Source: Pseudomonadota bacterium
Lineage (GTDB): Bacteria > Pseudomonadota > Gammaproteobacteria > Xanthomonadales > Rhodanobacteraceae
Assembly (NCBI GenBank): GCA_021777635.1
Contig: JAJYDI010000081.1
Location: 1 to 9,125 of the forward strand
Direction of reading: 5' to 3'
Length of the DNA: 9,125 nt
Below the pieces are notes generated by a model, which made no database searches, had not been told where the DNA came from, and was given only the letters and a program-made list of their open reading frames with translations. Numbering within the stretch: position 1 is the stretch's first letter; every line of letters starts with the position of its first letter. This document shows positions 1 through 8,749 of the stretch, piece after piece. A program made the position numbers and the translations under genes.

Positions 1-160
1 TCGGGGCGGGGTAACCCATCCACGGCTCGAGGACGGTCCGGGCACGCGCGAGCCCTGCACGGCGCGCACAGGCACGTCACCGCGATGATCCCGCCGCCAA
101 CGATCCGGCTCTCGCGTCCCTCCACCTGGCGGCGATTGCGAGCACGCCCGATGCTCAGTT
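1..160. other. Non-coding or unrecognised left edge
   Basis: Downstream of aat the 160 bases to the window edge show no tRNA fold, no recognisable protein and no infA, which follows aat in E. coli. A minus-strand GTG frame from 125 stays open to the edge, but its 41 codons resemble nothing known to me and lack a ribosome binding site. Confidence 0.4.
140..156 (-). other. Small inverted repeat after the aat stop codon
   Basis: On the minus strand GAGCA (156-152) can pair with TGCTC (144-140) across a 7-nt loop, beginning 5 nt after the aat TAG. The stem is only 5 bp and no T-run follows, so it is at best a weak transcript-end structure. Confidence 0.2.
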
Positions 161-886
161 CTAGACCAGCTCGCGCGCCTCGCGCCAGGGCAGCGCGGTG
201 TCCCAGCGACCTGGGCGGCCTGCGCGGGCGACGAGCGTGGCCGCACGGCCGAGGAATTCGTGCCGCGGCAGTTCGATCGCGCCCATGCGCAGTAGATGCG
301 GGTTGGCGACCTGGGCGTCGAGCAGCGGCCAGCCCCAGCGGTCCAGCAGGCGCACCGCGCACAGCAGTGCCGCGCGCGAGCCGCCGCTGGCGGCGCTGAA
401 CATGGACTCGCCGGCGAACAGGTCGCCGGTCGCGACGCCGTACAGCCCACCGACCAGCCGCGTGTCGTCCCAGACCTCGAACGAATGCGCGTGACCGAGC
501 TCGTGCAGCAGTCGATAGGCCGCGTGCATGGCCGGCGTGATCCAGGTGCCGGCGGCGTCTGCACGAGATGCCGCGCAGGCGCCGATGACGCGTTCAAAGG
601 CGGTGTCGATGCTCAGCGTCCAGCTGCCGCGGCGCAGGCTGCGGATCAGCCGCTGCGGCACATGCAGCGCGTCGGTGCGAAACACGCAGCGCGGATCGGG
701 TGACCACCACAGGATCGGGTCGCCCGCGCCGAACCACGGAAAGATGCCGCGCCGATAGGCCGCGAGCAGACGTTGCGGCGACAGGTCGCCGCCCACCGCC
801 AGCAACCCGTCGGGCTCGCGCAAGGCGTGTTCGGGCGGCGGAAAGTCCAGCCGCAGCGGGTCGAGCAGAACGGGCTGTCTCAGCAT
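161..886 (-). CDS. aat: Leucyl/phenylalanyl-tRNA--protein transferase (Aat)
   Basis: Transfers Leu or Phe from aminoacyl-tRNA to the N-terminal Arg or Lys of proteins, creating a primary destabilising residue for ClpS/ClpAP; a cytoplasmic enzyme of the N-degron pathway. The 241-residue product matches the family's usual length (about 230-250). Visible family signatures, in order: GLLAVGGDLSP (28-37), YRRGIFPWF (44-52), ILWWSPDPR (58-66), TWITPAM (114-120), HSFEVWDD (134-141), GGLYGVATGDLFAGESMFS (146-164) and LLDAQV (188-193). D190 and Q192 correspond to the Asp/Gln pair placed at the catalytic centre of the E. coli enzyme. The ATG at 886-884 was chosen because the family N-terminus begins there, although the frame stays open far upstream. 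It overlaps the stop of the preceding FemAB-like gene in ATGCTGA and has no clear Shine-Dalgarno sequence, which suggests translation by re-initiation. ClpS and ClpA are not in the window. Confidence 0.96.
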   Translation of the reverse strand: MLRQPVLLDPLRLDFPPPEHALREPDGLLAVGGDLSPQRLLAAYRRGIFPWFGAGDPILWWSPDPRCVFRTDALHVPQRLIRSLRRGSWTLSIDTAFERVIGACAASRADAAGTWITPAMHAAYRLLHELGHAHSFEVWDDTRLVGGLYGVATGDLFAGESMFSAASGGSRAALLCAVRLLDRWGWPLLDAQVANPHLLRMGAIELPRHEFLGRAATLVARAGRPGRWDTALPWREARELV

Positions 887-2013
887 CGGGCGTAGGGCGT
901 GTGGGCGCCGAGTTCGCGTCGGTAGTCCTCCAGCATCGCCGCTTCCTCGGCCAGGGCCGCGGCCGCCGCGGCGCGGAAGCCGGCATGCGCCAGATGATGC
1001 CGCGAGTAGGTGCGTGCCGGCAGGAAGCCGCGCGCCAGCTTGTGCTCGCCCTGCGCGCCCGGCTCGAAGCGATCGAGGCCGGCACGGATGCAATGTTCGA
1101 TGCCCTGGTAGTAGCAGAGTTCGAAATGCAGGCCGGGCAGGGCCTCCTCGCTGCCCCAGTAGCGGCCATACAGCGTCGTCCTCGAACTCAGGCACAAGGC
1201 CATGGCCACGATGCGTTCGCCGCGTCGGGCCAGCGCCGCCCAGGTCTGCGCGCCCAGCGTCGTGCCCAGGTGCCGGAAGAATGCCTCGCTGAGCGCGGGG
1301 TGATTGCCCTTTTCCTCGAATGTCGCGAAGTAGAGCCGGTGCACCGCGGCCCACTCATCGGCGTCGAGGTCGGCACCGCGGCGCCATTCGATCGCGAGTC
1401 CGGCGCGCTGCAATGCCGCGCGTTCGCCGCGGATGTTCTTGCGCTTCTTGTGATTGAGCGCGGCGAGGAAATCGGCGAAGTCGCGATAGCCCGCATTGGC
1501 CCAGTGGAACTGCCAGTCGAAGCGCGGCAGCCAGTCGGCGTCGAATGCGCGGCACTCGTCCTCGGCGACGAAGTTGACATGCGCCGAGGCAAGGCCGAGG
1601 CGTCGCGTTTCCGCGACCAGCGCGGCGACCAGGCGTTCGCGGATCGCCGCCGAACCGGCGGCGCTGCCGGCCAGCAGGCGCGGCCCGGTTACCGGCGTGT
1701 ACGGGATCGCCGCCAGCAGCTTGGGATAGTAGCGCCCGCCGGCGCGCTCCCAGGCCTGCGCCCAGGCGTGATCGAAGACGAACTCGCCGTGCGAATTGCC
1801 CTTCAGATACAGCGGCGCGGCGCCGATCAGCGCGCCGTCGTCGTACAACGCCAAGTGATGCGGCTGCCAGCCCCACTCGGGGCGGATGCAGCCGTGGCGC
1901 TCCAGACCGGCGAGGAACGCATGGTCGAGGAAGGGGTTGTCGTCCGCGCGCAGCGCGTTCCAGGCCGTCGCATCGATCGCGTCGAGGGCGGGGTGGAAGC
2001 GGGCGCTGATCAT
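880..2013 (-). CDS. FemAB-like GNAT-fold protein (DUF482 / PF04339 family)
   Basis: A 377-residue member of the DUF482 family, often labelled GNAT N-acetyltransferase or FemAB-like; its substrate is not established. Recognised by NPFLDHAFL (26-34), PLYLKGNSHGEFVFDHAWA (67-85), IPYTPVTGPRLL (103-114), the basic stretch LNHKKRKNIRGER (186-198), LYGRYWG (281-287), HFELCYYQGIEHCI (296-309) and FEPGAQGEHKLARGF (316-330). The last block is the most diagnostic. No signal peptide or membrane segment is visible, so it is probably cytoplasmic. The ATG at 2013 is the only good start; a GAGG at 2019-2016 lies just 2 nt from it, too close for an ideal ribosome binding site. The gene follows trxB after 51 bp and its stop overlaps the aat start, so the three are probably co-transcribed. 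Family membership is firm; acetyl-CoA or aminoacyl-tRNA as donor is an open question. Confidence 0.9.
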   Translation of the reverse strand: MISARFHPALDAIDATAWNALRADDNPFLDHAFLAGLERHGCIRPEWGWQPHHLALYDDGALIGAAPLYLKGNSHGEFVFDHAWAQAWERAGGRYYPKLLAAIPYTPVTGPRLLAGSAAGSAAIRERLVAALVAETRRLGLASAHVNFVAEDECRAFDADWLPRFDWQFHWANAGYRDFADFLAALNHKKRKNIRGERAALQRAGLAIEWRRGADLDADEWAAVHRLYFATFEEKGNHPALSEAFFRHLGTTLGAQTWAALARRGERIVAMALCLSSRTTLYGRYWGSEEALPGLHFELCYYQGIEHCIRAGLDRFEPGAQGEHKLARGFLPARTYSRHHLAHAGFRAAAAAALAEEAAMLEDYRRELGAHTPYARC

Positions 2014-2064
2014 GGCCTCAGCATCGGCGGCCGCGCGTGCAGGGAACGCGAGGCCGGCGCCGGC

Positions 2065-3156
<1,092 letters not shown>

Positions 3157-3170
3157 TCATTTTCCTGCAC

Positions 3171-3191
3171 GGCGCCGCCACCCGCGGCGCC
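3171..3191 (+). other. GC-rich stem-loop just upstream of the ald ribosome binding site
   Basis: GGCGCCGC (3171-3178) and GCGGCGCC (3184-3191) form a perfect 8-bp, all-G/C stem with the 5-nt loop CACCC. It ends 14 nt before the AAGGA of ald and has no T-run on either side, so it is not a typical terminator. In an ald transcript it would sit in the 5' leader, where it could influence stability or translation. It could equally be a DNA inverted repeat read by a regulator. Confidence 0.4.
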
Positions 3192-3205
3192 ATCGCGCAA
3201 TGCAC

Positions 3206-3210
3206 AAGGA
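3206..3210 (+). promoter_or_regulatory. Ribosome binding site that fixes the ald start
   Basis: AAGGA lies 10 nt before the ATG at 3221 and inside the coding frame of the alternative upstream ATG at 3199-3201. This supports 3221, where the family N-terminus MRIGIPSE begins, over the upstream start. Confidence 0.65.
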
Positions 3211-3220
3211 CTCCCACGCC

Positions 3221-4288
3221 ATGCGTATCGGTATTCCGTCGGAAACCAAGACTCTCGAGGGCCGCGTTGCCCTGGTGCCTGCCGCCTGCGCCGATCTGGT
3301 GCGGCGCGGCCACGAGGTCTATCTCCAGTCCGGCGCCGGACAGAAGAGCTGCTTCAAGGACGAGGAATATACGCGCGTCGGCGTGCATGTCGTCGCCGAT
3401 GCCGCCGCCCTGTACGCGGCGGCCGAGCTGATCGTCAAGGTCAAGGAGCCGATCGCGGGCGATCTCGCACTGCTGCAGAAGCAGCACCTGCTGTTCTGCT
3501 ATCTGCATCTGGCGCCGGAGCCTGAACTGACCCGGCGACTGCTGGCGATCGGCCTGACCGGCGTCGCCTTCGAGTCGGTCGAGGAGGCCGATGGCGGCCT
3601 GCCGCTGCTGGCGCCGATGTCGATCATCGCCGGCCGCATCGCGGTGCAGATCGGCACCCATCTGCTGCACCAGCCGGCCGGCGGCAAGGGCAAGCTGCTG
3701 GGAGGCCTGCCTTCCACCGAGCGCGGCAAGGTGGTGGTACTGGGCGCGGGTGCGGCGGGCGGCAATTCCGCGGCGCTGGCCGCGGCCGGCGGCGCCAACG
3801 TGGTGGTGTTCGACAAGCGCCCGGATCGTCTCGCGCAGATGATGGCGCTGGGCAGCAACGTCACCGCGCTGTATCCCTACGAGGAATACGTGGCGCGTGA
3901 GGTGCGCGACGCGGATCTGGTGATCGGCGCGGTGCTGATCCCCAGCGCCAAGGCGCCGCACGTGGTCACTCGCGCGATGGTGACGTCGATGGAGAAGGGC
4001 AGCGTGATGGTCGACATCTCGATCGACCAGGGCGGCTGCTTCGAGACCTCGAAGCCGACCACGTACGCCGATCCGACCTACATCGTCGACGGTGTCACCC
4101 ACTTCGCGGTGACCAACATGCCGGGCGCGGTGCCGCAGACCTCGTCGCAGGCGATCTCGGCGGCGATCCTGCCCTACGTGCAGCGACTGGCCGCCGGCAA
4201 GTCCTGGCGCGAGCACGAGCCGCTGCGTCGCGGCATCAACGTCGAGGCCGGCGCGATCGTGCATCCGGCGCTCAAGGGCCTGGTGTAA
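3221..4288 (+). CDS. ald: Alanine dehydrogenase (Ald), NAD-dependent
   Basis: Catalyses reversible oxidative deamination of L-alanine to pyruvate and ammonia with NAD+; a cytoplasmic, usually hexameric enzyme. The product is 355 residues, slightly shorter than the 370-odd of Bacillus and mycobacterial enzymes. The N-terminal substrate domain opens [15 protein letters not shown], with R15, K75 (in VKVKEP) and H96 (in LFCYLHLAP) matching the known pyruvate-binding and catalytic residues. The NAD domain has [10 protein letters not shown] (171-180) and an acidic residue, D198 in VVVFDKR, expected for NAD rather than NADP preference. D269 in SIDQGG matches the conserved catalytic Asp. [13 protein letters not shown] (299-311) is also diagnostic and helps separate it from transhydrogenase alpha subunits. 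An in-frame ATG 21 bp upstream is less likely, given the AAGGA site. It is divergent from trxB and 34 bp upstream of ftsK, so some ftsK transcription may read through from ald. Confidence 0.96.
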   Translation: MRIGIPSETKTLEGRVALVPAACADLVRRGHEVYLQSGAGQKSCFKDEEYTRVGVHVVADAAALYAAAELIVKVKEPIAGDLALLQKQHLLFCYLHLAPEPELTRRLLAIGLTGVAFESVEEADGGLPLLAPMSIIAGRIAVQIGTHLLHQPAGGKGKLLGGLPSTERGKVVVLGAGAAGGNSAALAAAGGANVVVFDKRPDRLAQMMALGSNVTALYPYEEYVAREVRDADLVIGAVLIPSAKAPHVVTRAMVTSMEKGSVMVDISIDQGGCFETSKPTTYADPTYIVDGVTHFAVTNMPGAVPQTSSQAISAAILPYVQRLAAGKSWREHEPLRRGINVEAGAIVHPALKGLV

Positions 4289-4322
4289 GCTCCCGGCGCC
4301 GAAGCTGGGGACGGGCGCGCGG

Positions 4323-6647
4323 GTGGCGAAAGCGGACAGCGGGATCAGAAAGGCCTTCGCGGCGGGGCTCAGCGACGAGCTGAAGCGCCTGCTGCGCGAG
4401 GCCGGCGTGCTGCTGCTGCTGCCGGTCGCGCTGTACCTGTTCGTCTGCCTCGCCTCCTACAGCTCCCAGGATCCCGGCTGGTCGCACGCCGGCCCCGAAC
4501 TGCCGGTGCACAATTTCGGCGGCCACATCGGCGCGTTCATCGCCGATCTGCTGCTCGGTTTCTGCGGCGGCCTGGCTTATGCGTTTCCGCTGCTGCTGGC
4601 GGCGCTGGCCTGGCGCGTGCTGCGCGGTGGCGGCTCGCCGCGCTCGCCGCTGGAGCCGACTTTGCGGCTGCTCGGGTTTGTCGCCTTTCTGGTCGCCGGC
4701 AGCGCGCTGGCGTTCCTGCACTTGGGCAGCGCCCCCGGCCTGCCCGCCGGGCCGGGCGGCATCCTCGGCCAGCAATCCGGCGAGCTGCTGATGCGCGGCT
4801 TCGGGTTCCTCGGCGCCAGCCTGCTGCTGCTGGCGGTGTTTCTGGTCGGCATCACGCTGGCCACCGGCTTGTCCTGGTTCGCCCTGATGGATCTCACCGG
4901 CCGCGTGGCAATGCGCGTCGCGGCGTGGGCCCGGACGCGCATGAAGCGCACGCCCGAACTGCTCGCCGCGCATGCCGCGCGCGCCGAGCGCACCGAGGTA
5001 CGCAAGGCCGACAGCGTGCGCCAGGCACGTCGCGAACCGGTGCGCATCGAAACACCCGCGCCGGTGATCGAGAAGAGCGAACGCGCGGCGCGCGAGAACC
5101 AGATCCCGCTGTTCGCCGGCGCCGCCGCCGAAGGTGACCTGCCACCGTTGTCACTGCTCGACGAACCCAAGCCGCAGATCCGCAAGGGCTATTCGGACGA
5201 GGCGCTCGAGGCGCTGTCGCGCCAGGTGGTGCTCAAGCTCAAGGACTTCCGCATCGAGGCCAGCAACGTCGGCGTCTATCCCGGCCCGGTGGTCACCCGT
5301 TTCGAGCTGGAGCCGGCGCCGGGCGTGCGCGGCAGCCAGATCTCCAGCCTCGACAAGGACATCGCGCGCGGGCTGTCGGTGGTCAGCGTGCGCGTGGTCG
5401 ACGTCATTCCGGGCAAGAGCGTGATCGGCATCGAGATTCCCAACGCGTACCGCGAGATCGTCTATCTGTCGGAGATCCTGCGCTCCAAGGAGTACGACGC
5501 GCTGAAGTCGCCGCTGGCGCTGGCGCTGGGCAAGGACATCGGTGGCCGGCCGACCGTGGTCGACCTGGCCAAGATGCCGCATCTGCTGGTCGCCGGCACC
5601 ACCGGTTCGGGCAAGTCGGTGGCGCTCAACGCGATGGTGCTGAGTCTGCTGTACAAGGCCCGCGCCGCCGATGTGCGCATGATCATGATCGACCCGAAGA
5701 TGCTGGAGCTGTCGGTCTACCAGGGCATCCCGCACCTGCTGGCGCCGGTGGTCACCGACATGAAGGAGGCCGCCAACGCGCTGCGCTGGTGCGTCGCCGA
5801 GATGGAGCGCCGCTATCGGCTGATGGCCGCGGTCGGCGTGCGCAACCTCGCCGGATTCAACAAGAAGGTGCGCGACGCCGAAGCCTCCCGCCAGCCGTTG
5901 CTCGACCCGCTGTTCCGCCCCGACGGCTCGCAGCCCGGTCCGGCGCCGCCGCTGCAGCCGCTGTACCACATCGTCGTGTTCATCGACGAGTTCGCCGACA
6001 TGATGATGATCGTCGGCAAGAAGGTCGAGGAACTCATCGCGCGACTGGCGCAGAAGGCGCGCGCCGCCGGCGTGCACCTGGTGCTGGCGACGCAGCGGCC
6101 CTCGGTGGACGTGATCACCGGCCTGATCAAGGCCAATATTCCCACCCGTATCGCCTTTCAGGTGTCGAGCAAGATCGACTCGCGCACGATCCTCGACCAG
6201 TCCGGCGCGGAGACCCTGCTCGGTCACGGCGACATGCTCTATCTGCCGCCGGGCACGGCGACGCCGGAGCGCGTGCACGGCGCCTTCGTCGATGACCACG
6301 AGGTGCATCGCGTGGTCGACTGGCTGCGCACGCAGGGTCGCCCCGAATACCTCCAGGGCGTGCTCGAGGACGTGCAGGCGCTGGGTGACGGCAAGGTGAT
6401 CGGCGAGTCGGGGCTGCCCGAGGACGCCGAGGGCGACGGCGGCAGCGACGATGCGCTCTACGACATGGCCGTGCGCATCGTCACCGAAAGCCGGCGCGCC
6501 TCGATCTCGGGTGTGCAGCGGCGGCTGAAGATCGGCTACAACCGCGCCGCGCGCCTGATCGAGCTGATGGAGCAGCAGGGCATCGTCAGCGGGCCGGAGC
6601 ACAACGGCAACCGCAGCGTGCTGGCGCCGCCGCCACCCAACGCCTGA
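4323..6647 (+). CDS. ftsK: DNA translocase FtsK
   Basis: Septum-anchored ATPase that pumps DNA, sorts sister chromosomes and activates XerCD recombination at dif during division. The 774-residue product has four likely membrane helices (about 26-46, 69-99, 114-134, 160-190), a short linker (about 195-285), then the alpha/beta motor: Walker A GTTGSGKS (425-432), Walker B VVFIDEF (551-557), and the highly conserved [19 protein letters not shown] (589-607). The C-terminal winged-helix gamma domain spans about 708-760 ([26 protein letters not shown]). The linker is much shorter than in E. coli (1329 residues), resembling the shorter FtsK proteins of many other gammaproteobacteria. The start is GTG at 4323; GGGGA at 4307-4311 is a plausible, somewhat distant Shine-Dalgarno, and later start codons would cut into the first helix. 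It lies 34 bp after ald and 80 bp before lolA. All motor residues appear intact. Confidence 0.97.
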   Translation: MAKADSGIRKAFAAGLSDELKRLLREAGVLLLLPVALYLFVCLASYSSQDPGWSHAGPELPVHNFGGHIGAFIADLLLGFCGGLAYAFPLLLAALAWRVLRGGGSPRSPLEPTLRLLGFVAFLVAGSALAFLHLGSAPGLPAGPGGILGQQSGELLMRGFGFLGASLLLLAVFLVGITLATGLSWFALMDLTGRVAMRVAAWARTRMKRTPELLAAHAARAERTEVRKADSVRQARREPVRIETPAPVIEKSERAARENQIPLFAGAAAEGDLPPLSLLDEPKPQIRKGYSDEALEALSRQVVLKLKDFRIEASNVGVYPGPVVTRFELEPAPGVRGSQISSLDKDIARGLSVVSVRVVDVIPGKSVIGIEIPNAYREIVYLSEILRSKEYDALKSPLALALGKDIGGRPTVVDLAKMPHLLVAGTTGSGKSVALNAMVLSLLYKARAADVRMIMIDPKMLELSVYQGIPHLLAPVVTDMKEAANALRWCVAEMERRYRLMAAVGVRNLAGFNKKVRDAEASRQPLLDPLFRPDGSQPGPAPPLQPLYHIVVFIDEFADMMMIVGKKVEELIARLAQKARAAGVHLVLATQRPSVDVITGLIKANIPTRIAFQVSSKIDSRTILDQSGAETLLGHGDMLYLPPGTATPERVHGAFVDDHEVHRVVDWLRTQGRPEYLQGVLEDVQALGDGKVIGESGLPEDAEGDGGSDDALYDMAVRIVTESRRASISGVQRRLKIGYNRAARLIELMEQQGIVSGPEHNGNRSVLAPPPPNA

Positions 6648-6667
6648 ACCGCCGGCCGCGGGTTCAG
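6644..6667 (+). other. Stem-loop spanning the ftsK stop codon
   Basis: CTGAACC (6644-6650) and GGTTCAG (6661-6667) pair perfectly over 7 bp, with a 10-nt GC-rich loop that can fold further. The ftsK TGA is inside the left arm. No T-run follows, so a Rho-independent terminator is doubtful; an mRNA 3'-end or processing structure between ftsK and lolA is an alternative. Confidence 0.35.
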
Positions 6668-6682
6668 CGCGCTGCCACCGCG

Positions 6683-6712
6683 TTGACCCTACAATCGGCC
6701 TCCCGGTACTCA
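6683..6712 (+). promoter_or_regulatory. Probable promoter for lolA (and perhaps rarA and the transporter)
   Basis: Two overlapping readings fit. TACAAT at 6690-6695 is one mismatch from the consensus -10 box and would start transcription near 6702, leaving a leader of about 26 nt before lolA; no good -35 precedes it. Alternatively TTGACC at 6683-6688 is a good -35 box, followed after 18 bp by the weak TACTCA (6707-6712). Both place a promoter in the 80-bp ftsK-lolA gap, so lolA need not depend on ftsK transcription. Confidence 0.4.
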
Positions 6713-6727
6713 CCTCGATGTTTCGCC

Positions 6728-7381
6728 ATGCGCGTCGCTCTTCTGCTCCTTGCCGCCCTGTTGCTGGCGCCGGTCGTGCACGCGGACGACAGTGCGCGCG
6801 CCCGGCTGGATGCCTTCGCACACGATCTGAAATCGATCAGCGGCGACTTCACGCAGACCACCGTTGACGCCAACGGCCGCAAGGCCCAGACCGCACAGGG
6901 CACGCTGGCGCTGCAGGCACCGCGACTGTTCCGCTGGCAGGTCAGCTCGCCCTACCGGCAGCTGATCGTCGCCGACGGCAAGCGCGTCTGGCTGTACGAC
7001 CCCGAGCTGCAGCAGGTCACCGTGCACGCGCAGGGCGCTGCCGAGGCGCACAGCCCGCTGACCGTGCTCACCGACATCGGCGAGCTGGACCGCCGATTCA
7101 AGGTCACCGAGCTGGGCACGCGCGACGGGCTGGCCTGGCTGAAGCTGACCCCCACGGCGGCAAACCCGGACTTCAAGGCCGCTGAACTGGGCTTCGGCCC
7201 GCAGGGGCTGGCGCGCATGGTATTCACCGACCAGCTGGACAACCGGACCGAAATCGCCTTTTCCGGCTGGCGACGCAATATCGCGTTGCCGGCGGGCGAG
7301 TTTCGCTTCACGCCGCCGCCCGGCGCCGACGTGATCGGCGATGCCGTGCCCGCGGCCGAGGTCTATCCGCTCAAGAACTGA
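6728..7381 (+). CDS. lolA: Outer-membrane lipoprotein carrier protein LolA
   Basis: Periplasmic chaperone that receives lipoproteins released by LolCDE at the inner membrane and hands them to LolB at the outer membrane. The 217-residue precursor has a signal peptide: R2, a Leu/Ala-rich core (3-15) and a likely signal peptidase I site after VHA at 17-19, with no lipobox cysteine. The mature part carries LolA signatures: LKSISGDFTQT (34-44), GTLALQAPRLFRWQVSSPY (58-76), the IVADGKRVWLYDPELQQVTV block (80-99), PLTVLTD (110-116) and a C-terminal DNRTEIAFSGWRRN (171-184). The ATG at 6728 was chosen because the signal peptide starts there; an upstream in-frame TTG at 6683 falls in the likely promoter. 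Shine-Dalgarno pairing is weak. It lies between ftsK and rarA, as in E. coli. Confidence 0.95.
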   Translation: MRVALLLLAALLLAPVVHADDSARARLDAFAHDLKSISGDFTQTTVDANGRKAQTAQGTLALQAPRLFRWQVSSPYRQLIVADGKRVWLYDPELQQVTVHAQGAAEAHSPLTVLTDIGELDRRFKVTELGTRDGLAWLKLTPTAANPDFKAAELGFGPQGLARMVFTDQLDNRTEIAFSGWRRNIALPAGEFRFTPPPGADVIGDAVPAAEVYPLKN

Positions 7382-7393
7382 GACGCGCACGGG

Positions 7394-7399
7394 TATCAT
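7394..7399 (+). promoter_or_regulatory. Possible -10 box (TATCAT) directly before rarA
   Basis: TATCAT ends 6 nt before the rarA ATG at 7406, so a typical start site 6-7 nt downstream would coincide with the start codon. No Shine-Dalgarno is visible in the 24-bp lolA-rarA gap. The -35 region (7371-7376, TCAAGA) is poor. The promoter and a leaderless message are inferences; re-initiation after lolA is the alternative. Confidence 0.3.
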
Positions 7400-7405
7400 C
7401 GACCG

Positions 7406-8749
7406 ATGCCCCGCCGCCCGCTGCCCGCTGCATCCTTGCTGCCCGAGCCCGAGGCGCTGAAGCCGCTGGCCGAGCGCATGCGTCCGCGCAGCCTCGATGC
7501 CATCGTCGGCCAGCCGCGCCTGCTGGCGCCGGACGCGCCGCTGCGGCGCGCGCTGGAATCGGGACACGTGCACTCGATGGTGCTGTGGGGGCCGCCGGGT
7601 TGCGGCAAGACCACGCTGGCCCGGCTGGTGGCGCACTACATCGATGCCGAGTTCTTCGCGCTGTCGGCGGTGCTGTCGGGACTTCCGGACGTGCGCGTCG
7701 CGCTGGCCGAAGCCGAGGCGCGTTTTGCCCAGGGCCGGCGCAGCGTGCTGTTCGTCGACGAGGTGCACCGCTTCAACAAGGCCCAGCAGGACGCCTTCCT
7801 GCCGCATATCGAAAAGGGCGTGATCGTGTTCATCGGCGCCACCACCGAGAACCCGTCCTTCGAGCTGAACTCGGCGCTGCTCTCGCGCTGCCGCGTGCAT
7901 GTGATGGACGCCGTCGGCGCCGAGGACATCGTGATCGCGCTGGAGCGCGCGCTGGCCGACGCCGTGCACGGCCTGGGCGGGCAGGGTCTGGTCGTCGAGG
8001 CCGATGCGCTGGCACTGATCGCAAAGGCCGCCGACGGCGATGTGCGGCGCGCGCTGACCCTGCTGGAGATCGCCGCCGAGCTGGCCGCGGACGGGCGCAT
8101 CGGCGAGGCGACGCTGGCGCAGGTGCTGGCCGATCGCACGCGCCGCTTCGACAAGCGCGGCGAGCAGTTCTACGACCAGATCTCGGCGCTGCACAAGTCG
8201 GTGCGCAGCTCCGACCCCGACGCTGCGCTGTACTGGCTGGCACGCATGCTCGACGGCGGCTGCGATCCGCTGTACCTGGCGCGGCGCATGGCGCGCATGG
8301 CGGTCGAGGACATCGGACTGGCCGATCCACGCGCCTGGCGCATGGCGCTGGACGCCTGGGATACCTACGAGCGCCTCGGCAGCCCGGAAGGCGAATTGGG
8401 CCTGGCCGAATTGATCGGCTATCTCGCGATCGCGCCCAAGAGCAACGCCGTCTACCGCGCCTTCGGCAATGTGCGGCACGTGATCGGCGACACCGGGACC
8501 CTGGACGTGCCGATGCACCTGCGCAATGCGCCGACCCGGCTGATGAAGGAACTCGGCTACAGCAAGGGCTACCAGTACGACCACGATCTCGAAGGCGGCG
8601 TGGCGCTGGATCAGCAGTGCCTGCCGGACACGCTGGCCGGAACCGAGTTTTATGCGCCGACCGCGCGCGGACTCGAGGGCAAGATCAAGGACAAGCTCGA
8701 TGCGCTGCGCGCCGCCCGTCGCGCCGCACGCAAGGGTGCCGACCCATGA
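7406..8749 (+). CDS. rarA: Replication-associated recombination protein A (RarA/MgsA), AAA+ ATPase
   Basis: Tetrameric AAA+ ATPase related to clamp-loader subunits and eukaryotic WRNIP1/Mgs1; it acts at stalled replication forks and interacts with single-strand-binding protein. The 447-residue length equals that of the E. coli protein within a few residues. Motifs: PLAERMRPRSLDAIVGQ (20-36), Walker A GPPGCGKTT (62-70), Walker B VLFVDEVHRFNKAQQDAFL (114-132), sensor 1 GATTENPSFELN (144-155), a candidate arginine finger R161 in LLSRCRV, and sensor 2 GDVRRAL (211-217). The C-terminal part has FYDQISALHKSVRSSDPDA (255-273), the tetramerisation-region signature ARMLDGGCDPLYLARRM (279-295), and LPDTLAGTEFY (406-416). 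The ATG at 7406 lies 24 bp after lolA. Its stop shares ATGA with the next gene's start. E. coli has serS after rarA; here a transporter follows. Confidence 0.97.
   Translation: MPRRPLPAASLLPEPEALKPLAERMRPRSLDAIVGQPRLLAPDAPLRRALESGHVHSMVLWGPPGCGKTTLARLVAHYIDAEFFALSAVLSGLPDVRVALAEAEARFAQGRRSVLFVDEVHRFNKAQQDAFLPHIEKGVIVFIGATTENPSFELNSALLSRCRVHVMDAVGAEDIVIALERALADAVHGLGGQGLVVEADALALIAKAADGDVRRALTLLEIAAELAADGRIGEATLAQVLADRTRRFDKRGEQFYDQISALHKSVRSSDPDAALYWLARMLDGGCDPLYLARRMARMAVEDIGLADPRAWRMALDAWDTYERLGSPEGELGLAELIGYLAIAPKSNAVYRAFGNVRHVIGDTGTLDVPMHLRNAPTRLMKELGYSKGYQYDHDLEGGVALDQQCLPDTLAGTEFYAPTARGLEGKIKDKLDALRAARRAARKGADP

Noticed and set aside
1..125. Minus-strand GTG frame open to the left window edge
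   Set aside because: Only 41 codons, Cys/Arg-rich, without a ribosome binding site or family resemblance; its continuation is outside the window.
1135..1142. GGGCAGGG, a match to the E. coli FtsK-orienting KOPS motif (also at 7979-7986, same strand)
   Set aside because: In DNA this rich in G, about one or two matches per strand are expected by chance in 9 kb, so two on one strand mean nothing without genome-wide skew analysis.
887..1354. N-terminal extension of the aat frame to 397 codons
   Set aside because: The family N-terminus begins at the ATG at 886, and the extension lies inside the recognised FemAB-like gene in another frame.
2053..2064. Palindrome GCCGGCGCCGGC just after the trxB stop codon
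   Set aside because: It has no loop to form a good hairpin and no T-run; a short all-GC palindrome is common in such DNA.
5151..8584. Long minus-strand open frames (5151-6821 and 6710-8584) opposite ftsK, lolA and rarA
   Set aside because: Same G+C-driven antisense effect; the products are rich in His, Gln, Arg and Ala and cross gene boundaries without start signals.
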